Shown here: positions 52,870 through 62,687 of the stretch, piece after piece
Position numbering within the stretch: position 1 is the first letter of the stretch
How the letters are laid out: each line of letters opens with the position of its first letter
Assembly (NCBI GenBank): GCA_902611475.1
Contig: CACLZW010000001.1
Coordinates: 1-64,000 of the forward strand
DNA from: an uncultured Alphaproteobacteria bacterium
GTDB lineage: Bacteria > Pseudomonadota > Alphaproteobacteria > Rhodobacterales > Rhodobacteraceae
Direction of reading: 5' to 3'
Length of the DNA: 64,000 nt
The notes under the pieces: generated by a model
What the model was told of the DNA's origin: nothing
Seen by the model: the letters and a program-made list of their open reading frames with translations, nothing else
The model's database searches: none
Made by a program: the position numbers and the translations under genes

Positions 52870-54003
52870 TCATAATGTTTGTTTCAAGATTTCCGTAAAT
52901 CGCTCAAAGTCGTTAGTATTGTTCCACAAGTGAGGTGTAATTCTTAAATTGCCACCTCTCTCAGAGACAAATATTTTGTTTTCTGCCAAAGTTTCAAGAA
53001 TGTTTTTCGGAGCTTTATAAGGTAGTTTTGCACCTATAAAATGAGGCCCTCTATTTTCGGGTCTTGGAATTTGCAACCCCAAATCGCTTAGCTTTTTACA
53101 GAGATTTAGATTAGAGTTATAGAGAGTGTTCTGAATGTTGGGTATACCCCATTTCTGTATTTGACGGAGTGCCTCTAGCACACCGGGAATAAGAGAAAAA
53201 TTTGATCTTTGCCCCATATCATACCTGATTGCTCCAGGTTCATAATTATCCTGGTAATTAACGAGATTTGCAAAATCCTTACTGTTTTTTCTTGTTATCC
53301 AGCCTTCTTCAAGTGGCTCCCCATTATGGAATTTAGGAGAAACATAAAGAAATCCAGTTGAGTAGGGGCCAAGCATCCATTTATAATTTGCTACAATTGC
53401 AAACGCAGGATCTATTTCACTAAGGTCTATATCAAAAGCGCCCGCGGATTGGGTAAGGTCAACAACGAGCTCAGTTTTACATTCCAAGCATTTTGCTTTC
53501 ACTTTTTCTAAATCTATTAATGATCCATTTGTCCATAATACATTAGCAGTTGCGCAAACGCTAAAACGTTCATCTAAAGCGTCGATTATATGATCTGTGG
53601 CTGCTTCACCATCAGGGACATTTACGGTTTTGATCTCAGCACCTTTTTGCTTAGCTATACGCCGCCACGGATAGACATTAGATGGAAACTGATCAGATAG
53701 AACAAGTATTTTTGATCCCGCTGAAATCTGTAAATTTTTTGCGGCAGTCTGAACACCATAAGAAGCAGAGGGAATAATAGCTATATTGGTTCCAACTGTA
53801 TGCATAAGGTTTGAAAATAAATTTCGAGCCTCTTCAATATCATCAAAAAAATTGCTTATCTTGAGTTTCCATGGATTGGCTTTTAAACGACTTCCACTAT
53901 CTATGGCAGTGACAACGCTGTTCAAAAGGGGGGACATGTATGCAGTGTTTAAATATGCGACGTCTTCAGGAATATCAAAAAGATGTCTTTGACAAGGGAT
54001 CAT
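52870..54003 (-). CDS. Aminotransferase class V-fold (PLP) enzyme
   Basis: A 377-aa PLP enzyme of the class V fold. The PLP lysine is in VANYKWMLGPYSTGFLYV, the Asp of the pyridine-nitrogen contact in LVVDLTQSAGAFDI, and a GQRSNFSL phosphate-binding region follows. It lacks the His-Cys loop features of cysteine desulfurases of the NifS type, as far as can be seen. It sits 15 bp after the aminotransferase class III gene at 54019, same strand, and may belong to the same catabolic transcript. Substrate unknown. Confidence 0.85.
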   Translation of the reverse strand: MIPCQRHLFDIPEDVAYLNTAYMSPLLNSVVTAIDSGSRLKANPWKLKISNFFDDIEEARNLFSNLMHTVGTNIAIIPSASYGVQTAAKNLQISAGSKILVLSDQFPSNVYPWRRIAKQKGAEIKTVNVPDGEAATDHIIDALDERFSVCATANVLWTNGSLIDLEKVKAKCLECKTELVVDLTQSAGAFDIDLSEIDPAFAIVANYKWMLGPYSTGFLYVSPKFHNGEPLEEGWITRKNSKDFANLVNYQDNYEPGAIRYDMGQRSNFSLIPGVLEALRQIQKWGIPNIQNTLYNSNLNLCKKLSDLGLQIPRPENRGPHFIGAKLPYKAPKNILETLAENKIFVSERGGNLRITPHLWNNTNDFERFTEILKQTL

Positions 54004-54018
54004 GTGTTCTTGTTTAAA

Positions 54019-55302
54019 CTAGGATATTGCTGCAATGCCCTCAGCCGCTTTTTTAAATGCGCTATCAGTTTTCTGAAGATCTTCTTCGGTAAGCGCAAGG
54101 TGTGTATAAAGTTTGGCATCTGCTTTGAGTATTCCAAGTTCTCTAACTATTTGATTGAAAGTTTTTGAATATTTAGCCTTATTTTTCTTAGTATCACGGT
54201 AATTAATAACAGGTGTTTCAGAAAAAATTATATCGAAAAGTGTTGGATCACCAACAATTTGAAACTCTATATTGTTACTCTTAAGATGTTTTGTAATGCT
54301 ATCAATTAAAAACTGCCCGTTTTCTCTTATCCTATTATAAGCACCATCTCTTCTAAGTATTTCCATCGTTTTTAAACCAGCTACTGCTGCCAATGGGTTT
54401 CCACTAAGGGTACCGATTTGGAAAGTAAACTTTTCTTCACCAACAATATTTTTATCAAAATGATTCATAATTTCTTTTTCACCGGCTATAGCCGCCAGAG
54501 GTAAGCCACCTCCAATGATCTTCCCAAGCGTGCATAAATCCGGCACTACGCCGTACAGTTCTTGTGCGCCGCCGTAGGCTAACCTAAAACCAGTTACTAT
54601 TTCGTCAAAAATCAAAAGCGCACCAATTCTTTTTGTTTCAGCCCTTAGGTGCTCTAAAAATCCTCTTATTGGCGGAATTATTCTTTGAAGTGGTTCTACA
54701 ATTACCCCAGCAATTTGATCTGAATACTCATTCATTATTTCCGTAGCTACTTGAGGATCGTTGAATGGTGCGACCAGGATATCATCTCTGACGGCTTCAG
54801 GTATTCCCGCTGAATCTGGCACTGCTAATGGAAAATTTACCATTTTGTTAGGTGCAAGACTCATCAATGAGTCTCCACTCATCCCATGATACCCTCCCTC
54901 AAACTTGAGGATTTTATTTCTACCTGTATGTGCTCTTGCCAATCGCATCGCATACATATCAGCTTCTCCGCCAGAGCTTACAAATCTAATCTGATCGGCG
55001 CATTTCACTGCGCTACAAATTTCTTCAGCTAACTCAACTCCTTTTGAATTATTGGTGAAAAAAGTAAGGCCTTCACTGAGTTGTGCTCGAATAGCATCTA
55101 ATACTTCTTCATTTCCATGGCCCAATATCATTGGCCCTGAACCGATTAAAAAATCTATATATTCTTTGTTATCTTCGTCCCATACTCGTGAACCTAAACC
55201 TCTTTTTAGACTGATATTAGGGTCGAAATTACCGAAACCAGCGCCTGGAAGTACCTTCTGAGCTCGGCTTTGCCACTCTTTTAGAGAAATATTCTTATTC
55301 AT
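54019..55302 (-). CDS. Class III aminotransferase (glutamate-1-semialdehyde aminomutase-like)
   Basis: A 427-aa fold-type I aminotransferase. The PLP-phosphate region VSSGGEADMYAMRLARAHTGR, LIFDEIVTGFRLAYGG with the pyridine-ring Asp, and TLGKIIGGGLPLAA with the PLP Lys are clear. The overall form is that of the GSA-aminomutase-like branch used for amino acids such as beta-alanine. Here it is the downstream gene of the pyrimidine-type catabolic cluster, so removing the amino group of beta-alanine or a beta-amino acid is plausible. A terminator lies between it and the SBP gene upstream at 55372. Confidence 0.9.
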   Translation of the reverse strand: MNKNISLKEWQSRAQKVLPGAGFGNFDPNISLKRGLGSRVWDEDNKEYIDFLIGSGPMILGHGNEEVLDAIRAQLSEGLTFFTNNSKGVELAEEICSAVKCADQIRFVSSGGEADMYAMRLARAHTGRNKILKFEGGYHGMSGDSLMSLAPNKMVNFPLAVPDSAGIPEAVRDDILVAPFNDPQVATEIMNEYSDQIAGVIVEPLQRIIPPIRGFLEHLRAETKRIGALLIFDEIVTGFRLAYGGAQELYGVVPDLCTLGKIIGGGLPLAAIAGEKEIMNHFDKNIVGEEKFTFQIGTLSGNPLAAVAGLKTMEILRRDGAYNRIRENGQFLIDSITKHLKSNNIEFQIVGDPTLFDIIFSETPVINYRDTKKNKAKYSKTFNQIVRELGILKADAKLYTHLALTEEDLQKTDSAFKKAAEGIAAIS

Positions 55303-55320
55303 TATTTTCTTCTATATAAG

Positions 55321-55348
55321 AAAAGGCGGAGGAATTTCCGCCTTTTCA
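55321..55348 (-). terminator. Terminator hairpin downstream of the NMT1-type binding protein gene
   Basis: A 10-bp stem, AAAAGGCGGA with TCCGCCTTTT (about 55321-55346), with a short loop, and T-rich flanks on both strands. It follows the stop of the SBP gene at 55372 and precedes the aminotransferase gene on the minus strand, so it probably ends most ABC-importer transcripts and may work in both directions. Confidence 0.75.
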
Positions 55349-55371
55349 AATTTTAATTTATTCAAGTAGCA

Positions 55372-56358
55372 CTAATTCAGCGCTGCGTTTGTAATTTCGT
55401 TAGTCCAAGCGCCTGATGGCTTCTTTGTTATTACAGGGTCAGAATCACCGGACATTAGCACCTTTACTGTTCTTTCGTAATCTGCAGGATCAAGTGACCC
55501 ATTAGATCCAGCTGTAAGTTTTGCAATTTCGCCCATCATTCTAACTTGATGCTTCTCGGTTTGCACACCCGCATCATCGTTATCTAGAATAATCATCGCG
55601 GCCTCTTTCGGGTTTGCTTCTGCATACTTCCAACCTTTCATAGATGCTCGAACAAATCTTACCATTTTATCTTTGAATGCAGCGTCGCTTAGGTTTTTCT
55701 CATGTACATATAACCCATCTTCAAGAGTTGCGGCACCTTCCGACTGGTATTTGAAAACTGTTAGCTGTTCAGGAGAGTAACCAGCGTCTCTAACAACCCA
55801 ATACTCATTATACGACATAGTAGATACGCATGCAGCTTGGCCCTCTGTTAAAGGCTCAACACCCCAACCTTGTCTCAATACAGTCACTCCATTTGCACTA
55901 CCGTCGGTTTTTAAGCCTAGTCGGCTCATCCAACTCAGGAATGGATATTCGTTTCCATAGAACCATACTCCCAACGTTTTCCCTTTAAGGTCAGCGGTAG
56001 TGTTTACACCCATATCTTTTCTGCAAGTAAGCATCATACCAGAGCTTTTAAATGGTTGTGCTATGTTTACCAGTGGAAGACCTTTTTCTCGAGCTGCTAG
56101 AGCAGAAGGCATCCAGTCAACCATAACGTCGGCCCCACCACCTGCTAAAACTTGTGCTGGAGCAATATCTGGCCCACCTGGTTTAATAGTTACATCTAGG
56201 CCTTCAGCGTCGTAAAAGCCTTTATCTTTTGCTACATAATATCCAGCAAATTGAGCTTGAGTAACCCATTTTAACTGAATTGTGACCTTGTCAGCAGAAA
56301 AAACGGCTGATGCACTTAATATAAAAGCACAGGTCAATACAGATAGAATCTTCTTCAT
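55372..56358 (-). CDS. NMT1/THI5-like ABC importer substrate-binding protein
   Basis: A 328-aa exported protein with signal peptide (ILSVLTCAFILSASAVFSA) and an NMT1-type binding domain: VTIQLKWVTQAQFAGYYVAKD, GGPDIAPAQVLAGGGADVMVDW, and the LKGKTLGVWFYGNEYPF strand. Such binding proteins capture pyrimidine-like compounds, for example thiamine-pyrimidine or, in cluster context, uracil-type bases. It is the last ABC gene of the leftward cluster, 60 bp after the second permease. Confidence 0.92.
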   Translation of the reverse strand: MKKILSVLTCAFILSASAVFSADKVTIQLKWVTQAQFAGYYVAKDKGFYDAEGLDVTIKPGGPDIAPAQVLAGGGADVMVDWMPSALAAREKGLPLVNIAQPFKSSGMMLTCRKDMGVNTTADLKGKTLGVWFYGNEYPFLSWMSRLGLKTDGSANGVTVLRQGWGVEPLTEGQAACVSTMSYNEYWVVRDAGYSPEQLTVFKYQSEGAATLEDGLYVHEKNLSDAAFKDKMVRFVRASMKGWKYAEANPKEAAMIILDNDDAGVQTEKHQVRMMGEIAKLTAGSNGSLDPADYERTVKVLMSGDSDPVITKKPSGAWTNEITNAALN

Positions 56359-56418
56359 TTTTTTCCCTCTTAGTAATCGTTTCTTTAATTGTTAATCAAA
56401 TTCAATTGATACGCAATG

Positions 56419-57261
56419 TTATTTTTGTTGACTAGGATGCCAAAAAGTTGTGCGTTTTTCAATTAACGCAATTAAGCCATAAAAAAGGCAGCCAGCAATT
56501 GCTGCAACAAAAATTTCCGCCCATACCATGTCCAATGCAAATCGACCAACTTCCGAGGATATTCGAAATCCCATCCCCTTTATAGGAGATCCAAAAAACT
56601 CAGCAACAATCGCCCCGATTAGTGCAAGGGTTGAGCATATTTTTAATCCATTAAAAATAAAGGGTAATGCAGATGGCAAACGAAGTTTAATTAGTGTTTG
56701 AGTGTAGGACGCGCTGTATGTTCTCATAAGGTCTTGTCGGCTAGGATCTATAAGTTCTAATCCTTGCACGCTATTTACAAGCATTGGAAAATAAACCATA
56801 ACTACAACAATAGCGCACTTTGATTGCCAATCGAACCCAAACCACATTACAAAAATTGGGGCCATACCCACAATTGGTAGCGCCGAAATAAAATTACCTA
56901 AAGGTAATAGACCTCGTTTAAGAAAATTGAACTTATCAATCGCAATAGCTGTAAGAAAAGCTGAGCCACAACCCAATATGTAACCAGACAGAGCACCTTT
57001 TACCAAGGTCTGTACAAAATCAATCCACAGAATGTCTAAAGAACGAGAAAACTTTAAAGCTATTGCCGACGGAGCAGGTAACAAAATAGGATTTACTTGT
57101 AATCCAATGACAGCTAACTCCCACATTAAGAGAATAACAATCCCGAATAAAGATGGGACTATAAATCTAGGCAAACTAGCGTCCTTGTAGTTGGATATTT
57201 TTATATTAATCCACCATCCTCCAAGCCAAATAATGAAAAAAAGAATTAGAAAACTATTCAT
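56419..57261 (-). CDS. ABC importer permease (pyrimidine/taurine-type), subunit 2
   Basis: A 280-aa BPD_transp_1 permease with the EAA loop visible as DPSRQDLMRTYSASYTQTL ... RLPSALPFIFNGL. It pairs with the permease at 57258 and with the ATPase at 58142, forming the transmembrane part of the NMT1-type importer. It overlaps the upstream permease by 4 bp. Confidence 0.92.
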   Translation of the reverse strand: MNSFLILFFIIWLGGWWINIKISNYKDASLPRFIVPSLFGIVILLMWELAVIGLQVNPILLPAPSAIALKFSRSLDILWIDFVQTLVKGALSGYILGCGSAFLTAIAIDKFNFLKRGLLPLGNFISALPIVGMAPIFVMWFGFDWQSKCAIVVVMVYFPMLVNSVQGLELIDPSRQDLMRTYSASYTQTLIKLRLPSALPFIFNGLKICSTLALIGAIVAEFFGSPIKGMGFRISSEVGRFALDMVWAEIFVAAIAGCLFYGLIALIEKRTTFWHPSQQK

Positions 57262-58136
57262 CTAATTATAGCCATTCTTTTAAGCGTGATTTTTTGTAAG
57301 AAATCTATTGTAAAAACTAAAAATGCGGCAAGAAAAGCAGCAGCAAACAAAGCGCTCCAAATCATAATTGTCTGACCATAATAAGTGCCTGCTAGCATTC
57401 GCGCACCCAAACCGGCAATAGCACCCGAAGGAAGTTCTCCAACTATGGCCCCGACCAGCGAAGCAGCAACTCCGACCTTTAATGAAGCAAAAAGAAAGGG
57501 TAAGGAAGAAGGAAACCTCAAATACCATAGGATTTCCCTTGAGGATGCAGACCATGTCTTCATTTGATCTAGCTGAATCTGGTCTGGTGATCTCAAACCT
57601 TTTACCATTCCTACAACAACCGGAAAAAAAGAGAGATACATAGAAATAATTGCTTTTGGTAACAAACCTGTTACCCCAACCGAATTCATCACAACTATTA
57701 TCATTGGTGCTATAGCAAGAATGGGTATAGTTTGACTTGCAATTACCCATGGCATAACACTAAGGTCCATTGCCTTGTTATGTACTATGCCTAAAGCTAG
57801 TAAAATTCCGAGGAGTGTTCCCAAGAAAAATCCAGCCAAGGTTGCCTGCAAAGTAATCCATCCATGGTAAACAAGAGAACGCTTTGAACTGATTTTTTTA
57901 AAAAAAGTTGTATTTACCATTTCAGTAATTATCTGATGTGGGGTAGGGAGCTTTGGTTTTTTTAAACTCCAGCACTTTAGTATATGCTCACTGGCTGTAA
58001 GGTTCTTAAATTGTCTTGAAACCTTATCAGAGTTCATTGGAACCGCAACAAGGTACCAAAATACCCCAATTAAGATTACAATTGTAGAAACGGGAATAAA
58101 TTTATTTGCAAAATAAGATGTTTTCATTTCTATCAA
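57258..58136 (-). CDS. ABC importer permease (pyrimidine/taurine-type), subunit 1
   Basis: A 292-aa BPD_transp_1 permease with the EAA-type loop SPDQIQLDQMKTWSASSREI ... RFPSSLPFLFASLKVG. Two similar but distinct permeases in a heterodimer is the rule for the NMT1-type importers. It starts 5 bp after the ATPase gene's stop and overlaps the next permease in a 4-bp ATGA-type junction. The role in substrate choice is unknown. Confidence 0.92.
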   Translation of the reverse strand: MIEMKTSYFANKFIPVSTIVILIGVFWYLVAVPMNSDKVSRQFKNLTASEHILKCWSLKKPKLPTPHQIITEMVNTTFFKKISSKRSLVYHGWITLQATLAGFFLGTLLGILLALGIVHNKAMDLSVMPWVIASQTIPILAIAPMIIVVMNSVGVTGLLPKAIISMYLSFFPVVVGMVKGLRSPDQIQLDQMKTWSASSREILWYLRFPSSLPFLFASLKVGVAASLVGAIVGELPSGAIAGLGARMLAGTYYGQTIMIWSALFAAAFLAAFLVFTIDFLQKITLKRMAIIR

Positions 58137-58141
58137 CCCTC

Positions 58142-58915
58142 CTAAAAAACATCTTCGGTTTGACCAGCCTTTAAGCCTTCTCTCACTCTTTGTGCAATTT
58201 TTATAAACTCCCTACTATCTCTTATATTTAAATCACGTTTTTTTGGTAGTGTGCTTTCTATTATGTCAGTAATTCTTCCCGGTCTGGGAGACATAACAAC
58301 AATTTTTGTTGATAAGAAAACTGCTTCTGGAATTGAGTGCGTCACAAAACATATAGTTTTTCTTGTTCTAGCCCATAAATTTAAAAGTTCTCCGTTCAAT
58401 CTATCTCTAACAATTTCGTCCAGAGCTCCGAAAGGTTCATCCATTAATAGGATGTTGGCGTCAAATGCCAAAGCTCTCGCAATGGACGCCCGTTGTTGCA
58501 TTCCTCCAGACAACTGCCAAGGGAACTTTTTTTCAAACCCGTTTAATTCTACTAAGTCTATTACTTTTCGTGTGCGGTCTTCTTTCTCACTGGTGGAGTA
58601 TCCCATGATTTCCAAGGGTAATTTAATGTTTCCACTCACCGATCTCCACGGATATAAACCTGCTGCCTGAAACACGTACCCATATTGTCTAGCTTTTCTA
58701 GCTTCATCAGGTGTCATATTATTTACAGTCACCCGGCCTTCCGTAGGGGTCTCAAGTGCTGCAATTACTCTCAGAAGAGTTGTTTTCCCACATCCGGATG
58801 GTCCAATAAAGGATACAAAATCTCCTTCATTGACTTCCATAGATACATTCTTCAAAGCATTTACAGGACCGTCATTTGTTTCAAAAGTCAGGTTAACATC
58901 AGATACGCTTATCAT
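58142..58915 (-). CDS. ABC importer ATPase (NitT/TauT type)
   Basis: The 257-aa ATPase has Walker [13 protein letters not shown]-loop [13 protein letters not shown], signature [16 protein letters not shown], Walker [13 protein letters not shown] and the H-loop [12 protein letters not shown]. This is the NitT/TauT/SsuB branch that serves NMT1-type binding proteins. It is between the dihydropyrimidinase gene (22 bp upstream) and its permeases. Confidence 0.94.
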   Translation of the reverse strand: MISVSDVNLTFETNDGPVNALKNVSMEVNEGDFVSFIGPSGCGKTTLLRVIAALETPTEGRVTVNNMTPDEARKARQYGYVFQAAGLYPWRSVSGNIKLPLEIMGYSTSEKEDRTRKVIDLVELNGFEKKFPWQLSGGMQQRASIARALAFDANILLMDEPFGALDEIVRDRLNGELLNLWARTRKTICFVTHSIPEAVFLSTKIVVMSPRPGRITDIIESTLPKKRDLNIRDSREFIKIAQRVREGLKAGQTEDVF

Positions 58916-58936
58916 AAGTTTTCCTTCGTGTAGATT

Positions 58937-60397
58937 TTATACTCCAGCTGGTATATTTAAAGGATCACGTTCTATTTTTCTTGGTGTGTTTAGAGCCTTC
59001 CACTTTGATACAGCACTATGCAATGCTGGGAAAGCAGGTCTTGGGACAAATCTACCCCTTCCTGGTTGTGGACTAGAGTTCTTGCCCCATGCCCATATTA
59101 CATCTCCTCTAGATAATGTGTATCTTGGTTGTGCTGTGACTTTGAAGCCTTCGAAAACATTGTAGTCTAAAATTGATTTGTGGGTACTTGTTGAAATTGT
59201 TTTAGAAATCTTTGGGTCCCAAACAACAATATCTGCATCTGCGCCTTCTAAAATTGCTCCTTTTTTTGGATAAATGTTTAAAATTTTAGCAATATTACTT
59301 GAAGTAATTGCGACAAACTCCTGTCGAGTTAAACGCCCCGTTTCTACGCCTTCTGTCCAAAGAACGGATAACCTTTCCTCAAGCCCGTTGCTACCATTTG
59401 GAATCTTAGTGAAGTCATTTACTCCCATTCTTTTTTGTTCCGTCGAAAACGCAGCATGGTCTGTAGCGACAACTTGTAGGGATCCAGACTGAAGACCAGC
59501 CCATAATCCGTCCTGATGCGATTTGTCTCTAAAGGGAGGCGACATGACCCGTCTTGCAGCATGTTCCCAATCTTTATTAAAGTATTCGCTCTCATCAAGC
59601 GTTAGAAATTGAATAAGGGGTTCACCAAAAACTCTCATACCTTTTTGCCTAGCTCTTCTAATAGCCTCATGAGCCTGCTCACAAGATACATGAACAACAT
59701 AAAGCGGTACTCCTGCGGCATCGGCTATCATTATCGCTCTATTAGCTGCCTCACCTTCTACTTCTGGAGGTCTTGAGTAAGCGTGCCCCTCAGGACCAGT
59801 TACTCCTTCTTGAAGGTATTTTTGTTGAAGCTCCGCAACAATGTCACCATTTTCGGCATGAACCATAGGTAGAGCGCCGATAGCTGCACATCTTTTAAAA
59901 GATGCAAACATTTCATCATCTTCAATCATCAGGGCTCCTTTATAAGCCATAAAATGTTTGAATGAATTTACTCCCATCTCAACTACCTTTGGCATATCAT
60001 CAAAAATCTGTTCAGACCAACCTGTAACTGCCATATGATAACCGATATCAGAACAAATTTGAGGCTCTGACTTTCTATGCCACTCCTTGACTGCATTTAC
60101 CAAACTTCCATCCTCACCTGGAAGACAGAAGTCCACTAACATCGTTGTTCCGCCAACTGCAGCTGCCCAGGTACCTGTTTCGAAAGTCTCAGCGGCGGTA
60201 GTCCCCATAAATGGCATCTCAAGGTGCGTATGTGGGTCTATTCCGCCGGGGATCACATAAGCGCCTTCGGCGTCAATGGTCTCATCCCCTTTTAGATTTT
60301 CCCCAATCTGCTTGATCTTTTCATTTTCTATTAATATATCGGCTTTCCACTCTCTGTCCGCTGTTACAATGGTTCCACCTTTTATTACTTTAGTCAT
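58937..60397 (-). CDS. Dihydropyrimidinase/D-hydantoinase
   Basis: A 486-aa amidohydrolase of the hydantoinase/dihydropyrimidinase family, opening the ring of dihydrouracil or a 5-substituted hydantoin to a carbamoyl amino acid. Metal ligands: GIDPHTHLEMP (HxH), the carbamylated Lys in VNSFKHFMAYKGAL, VHAENGD, VYVVHVSCEQAHEAI, and a final ATDHAAFS Asp. The length is normal. It lies between the M20 carbamoylase and the NMT1-type importer genes, which is the classic catabolic arrangement. In this cluster dihydropyrimidine or a related ureide is the likeliest substrate. Confidence 0.94.
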   Translation of the reverse strand: MTKVIKGGTIVTADREWKADILIENEKIKQIGENLKGDETIDAEGAYVIPGGIDPHTHLEMPFMGTTAAETFETGTWAAAVGGTTMLVDFCLPGEDGSLVNAVKEWHRKSEPQICSDIGYHMAVTGWSEQIFDDMPKVVEMGVNSFKHFMAYKGALMIEDDEMFASFKRCAAIGALPMVHAENGDIVAELQQKYLQEGVTGPEGHAYSRPPEVEGEAANRAIMIADAAGVPLYVVHVSCEQAHEAIRRARQKGMRVFGEPLIQFLTLDESEYFNKDWEHAARRVMSPPFRDKSHQDGLWAGLQSGSLQVVATDHAAFSTEQKRMGVNDFTKIPNGSNGLEERLSVLWTEGVETGRLTRQEFVAITSSNIAKILNIYPKKGAILEGADADIVVWDPKISKTISTSTHKSILDYNVFEGFKVTAQPRYTLSRGDVIWAWGKNSSPQPGRGRFVPRPAFPALHSAVSKWKALNTPRKIERDPLNIPAGV

Positions 60398-60410
60398 TTT
60401 ACCCTCCCAA

Positions 60411-61658
60411 TTAAACTATTTCTGCAGCTTCCAATACTGCATGCAATAAAACATCTGCACCTGCTGAAGCCCACTTTTCAAATATCTCTTCTGCCTCATT
60501 GTGGCTTAAACCGTCAACGCACGGGCACATTATCATAGCCGTTGGTGCTACTTTATTAATCCAACATGCGTCATGGCCTGCTCCCGATATAATATTTTTA
60601 TGTGAATACCCTAGTCTTTCAGCGGCTCTTCTAACTTTGTCAACACATCCTTCATCGAAAGTCACAGGGTCAAAATGTCCAACCTTTTCAAATTCCACAG
60701 TCAATTCCAAATCAGAAGCAATTTTTTTTGCTCCTTCATATAAGCGTTTTTCCATATCATCCTGGACGTCGAACGACGGAGATCTAAAATCTATAGTAAA
60801 TACCACTTTCCCAGGTATTATATTTCTACTATTAGGAAAAACATCGCATTGACCTATTCCACCAACTGCGGACGGCTGGTGACTCATAGCGATCTCTTGA
60901 ACTAGCTCTGTAATTCTAGCCATACCTAGGCCGGCATTTTTACGCATCGGCATGGGGGTTGATCCCGTATGACTTTCCCGACCATTAAGAGTTACTTGTA
61001 TCCAATTTAGCCCTTGTCCATGGGTCACAACGCCAATATCTGTATTTTCAGCCTCTAATATTGGCCCTTGCTCTATGTGGAGTTCAAAAAAAGCATGCAT
61101 TTTTCGTGACCCTACTTCTTCGTCACCAATCCATCCGATGCGCTTGATTTCTTCTCCAAATGTTTTCCCTGCTGCATCCTTTCTATCATAAGCCCATTGC
61201 AGTTCGTGTACTCCTGCAAAAACTCCTGATGCCATCATTGGAGGAGCAAATCGAGTTCCTTCTTCATTTGTAAAATTAACTACTACAATTGGATGCTTTG
61301 TTCTTATATCAAGTTCATTAAGTGTTCTTATTATTTCTAACCCTCCCAGAACTCCTAAAACTCCATCATACTTACCCCCAGTTGGCTGGGTATCAAGATG
61401 GCTTCCAACATAAACAGGTAACGCATTTGGGTCTGTTCCTTCACGTCTAGCAAACATTGTTCCCATTTTGTCAACACCCATTTCCAAATTTTCCGTATCA
61501 CACCACTTTTGGAACAACTTTCGTCCTTCTGCGTCTTCGTCCGTGAGTGTTTGTCTGTTGTTGCCACCTGCGACACCAGGGCCTATTTTTGCCATCTCCA
61601 TTAGAGAGTCCCAAAGACGAGAAGAGTTTATTTTTAAATTAGCTGCTGGTGTTGACAT
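60411..61658 (-). CDS. Zn-dependent N-carbamoyl-amino-acid hydrolase (beta-ureidopropionase/allantoate-amidohydrolase-like, M20 family)
   Basis: A 415-aa di-zinc M20-family amidohydrolase. Metal ligands occur in YVGSHLDTQPTGGKYDGVLG (His and bridging Asp), FTNEEGTRF (Glu pair), and HIEQGPILE; the late GAGHDAC His is the last ligand. It releases ammonia and CO2 from N-carbamoyl compounds made by the hydantoinase next door. Which carbamoyl amino acid (beta-alanine, or an L-alpha-amino acid) cannot be read here. Its stop lies 13 bp before the dihydropyrimidinase ATG. Confidence 0.93.
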   Translation of the reverse strand: MSTPAANLKINSSRLWDSLMEMAKIGPGVAGGNNRQTLTDEDAEGRKLFQKWCDTENLEMGVDKMGTMFARREGTDPNALPVYVGSHLDTQPTGGKYDGVLGVLGGLEIIRTLNELDIRTKHPIVVVNFTNEEGTRFAPPMMASGVFAGVHELQWAYDRKDAAGKTFGEEIKRIGWIGDEEVGSRKMHAFFELHIEQGPILEAENTDIGVVTHGQGLNWIQVTLNGRESHTGSTPMPMRKNAGLGMARITELVQEIAMSHQPSAVGGIGQCDVFPNSRNIIPGKVVFTIDFRSPSFDVQDDMEKRLYEGAKKIASDLELTVEFEKVGHFDPVTFDEGCVDKVRRAAERLGYSHKNIISGAGHDACWINKVAPTAMIMCPCVDGLSHNEAEEIFEKWASAGADVLLHAVLEAAEIV

Positions 61659-61677
61659 TTGATCCTCTTAACAAATT

Positions 61678-62589
61678 TCATATCTTCATTTTTGCATTAT
61701 CACTAATTAGCACTAATAATGCAAAGGCAATTATCAAGCCTCCAAAAATAATGTTTTTATTTGGAAAGCTTGAGTTAATAATTATTTCGCCTAAGGCCAC
61801 CCAAAAAGGAACAGCATAGGTGTACGCCATTACTTTTGAAGCGCTTATTCTTTTCGCTGCAAACTGGATCAAGAAAAAAGTAAAAGCTGTCGCAATGGTT
61901 GCCAAGTAAAGTGTAGTTATCCAGACCAATGGAGATAGGTTAAGCCAATTTGTTTCAACAACATCATTAGTAAAAATTAAAATAAGTAGTAGAAATCCAG
62001 CACTTAAAGTTCCTAAGGTTTGCGATGCTGCATTTTCCCCTTTGTTTAAAACAGGGATCAAAATAGCATATAAAGCATGTCCAACACACCCCCAAAAAAA
62101 GAGTAGTTCGCCATAGCCTATTTTAAATGCTAAAACGTTTTCTAGATTGCCTTCAAAAATCACCCAAATTGCTCCCATTGCTCCAAGAAAAATTGCAAAT
62201 AGCGCCCTGAGAGTTACTTTTTTCTTTAAAAAATATTCAAAAAAAAGTGCAATAAAAGGGGTGAGCGTAAAAACTACAGCTAGTGATAAAGAAGAAGCCG
62301 TTTTTAGTGCTTCGAACATTAATACAAAATAAATAACTATACTCAATCCGAGTATTAAAAATCGCCATGGTTTTTTGAAGTCCTCTTTCTTAAGGTTTTT
62401 TGAAATAAATAATAATGTTCCCATTACAATTGCTCCTATTAAAAACCTTGCAGCTGTTATGGCTCCTGGCTCTATATCATTTGCTACCATGGCTCCTAAA
62501 ATGTAGGATACTGATACACAAAGGGAGAAAAGGAGCATTGCCCCGTGTCCCCAAACCTCCGATGTCTCTATTGATATTTTTTTTATCAA
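61678..62589 (-). CDS. EamA/DMT-family transporter within the catabolic cluster
   Basis: A 303-aa, ten-span EamA protein with repeat openings HGAMLLFSLCVSVSYILGAM and, from about residue 155, KIGYGELLFFWGCVGHALYAI. It lies between the LLM oxidoreductase gene and the carbamoylase gene on the same strand, so it is probably in the same transcript. It could export an unusable end-product or the amine-containing side product of the pathway. Substrate not known. Confidence 0.88.
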   Translation of the reverse strand: MIKKISIETSEVWGHGAMLLFSLCVSVSYILGAMVANDIEPGAITAARFLIGAIVMGTLLFISKNLKKEDFKKPWRFLILGLSIVIYFVLMFEALKTASSLSLAVVFTLTPFIALFFEYFLKKKVTLRALFAIFLGAMGAIWVIFEGNLENVLAFKIGYGELLFFWGCVGHALYAILIPVLNKGENAASQTLGTLSAGFLLLILIFTNDVVETNWLNLSPLVWITTLYLATIATAFTFFLIQFAAKRISASKVMAYTYAVPFWVALGEIIINSSFPNKNIIFGGLIIAFALLVLISDNAKMKI

Positions 62590-62687
62590 GAGCTAATTAA
62601 CCTAAGATATTTCCTGAGCTATATTTGTAATACAGTTTTTTACAGCTAAGAAATAGAGAAAAGTCTGTTTTTCAATAACTGAGGTGC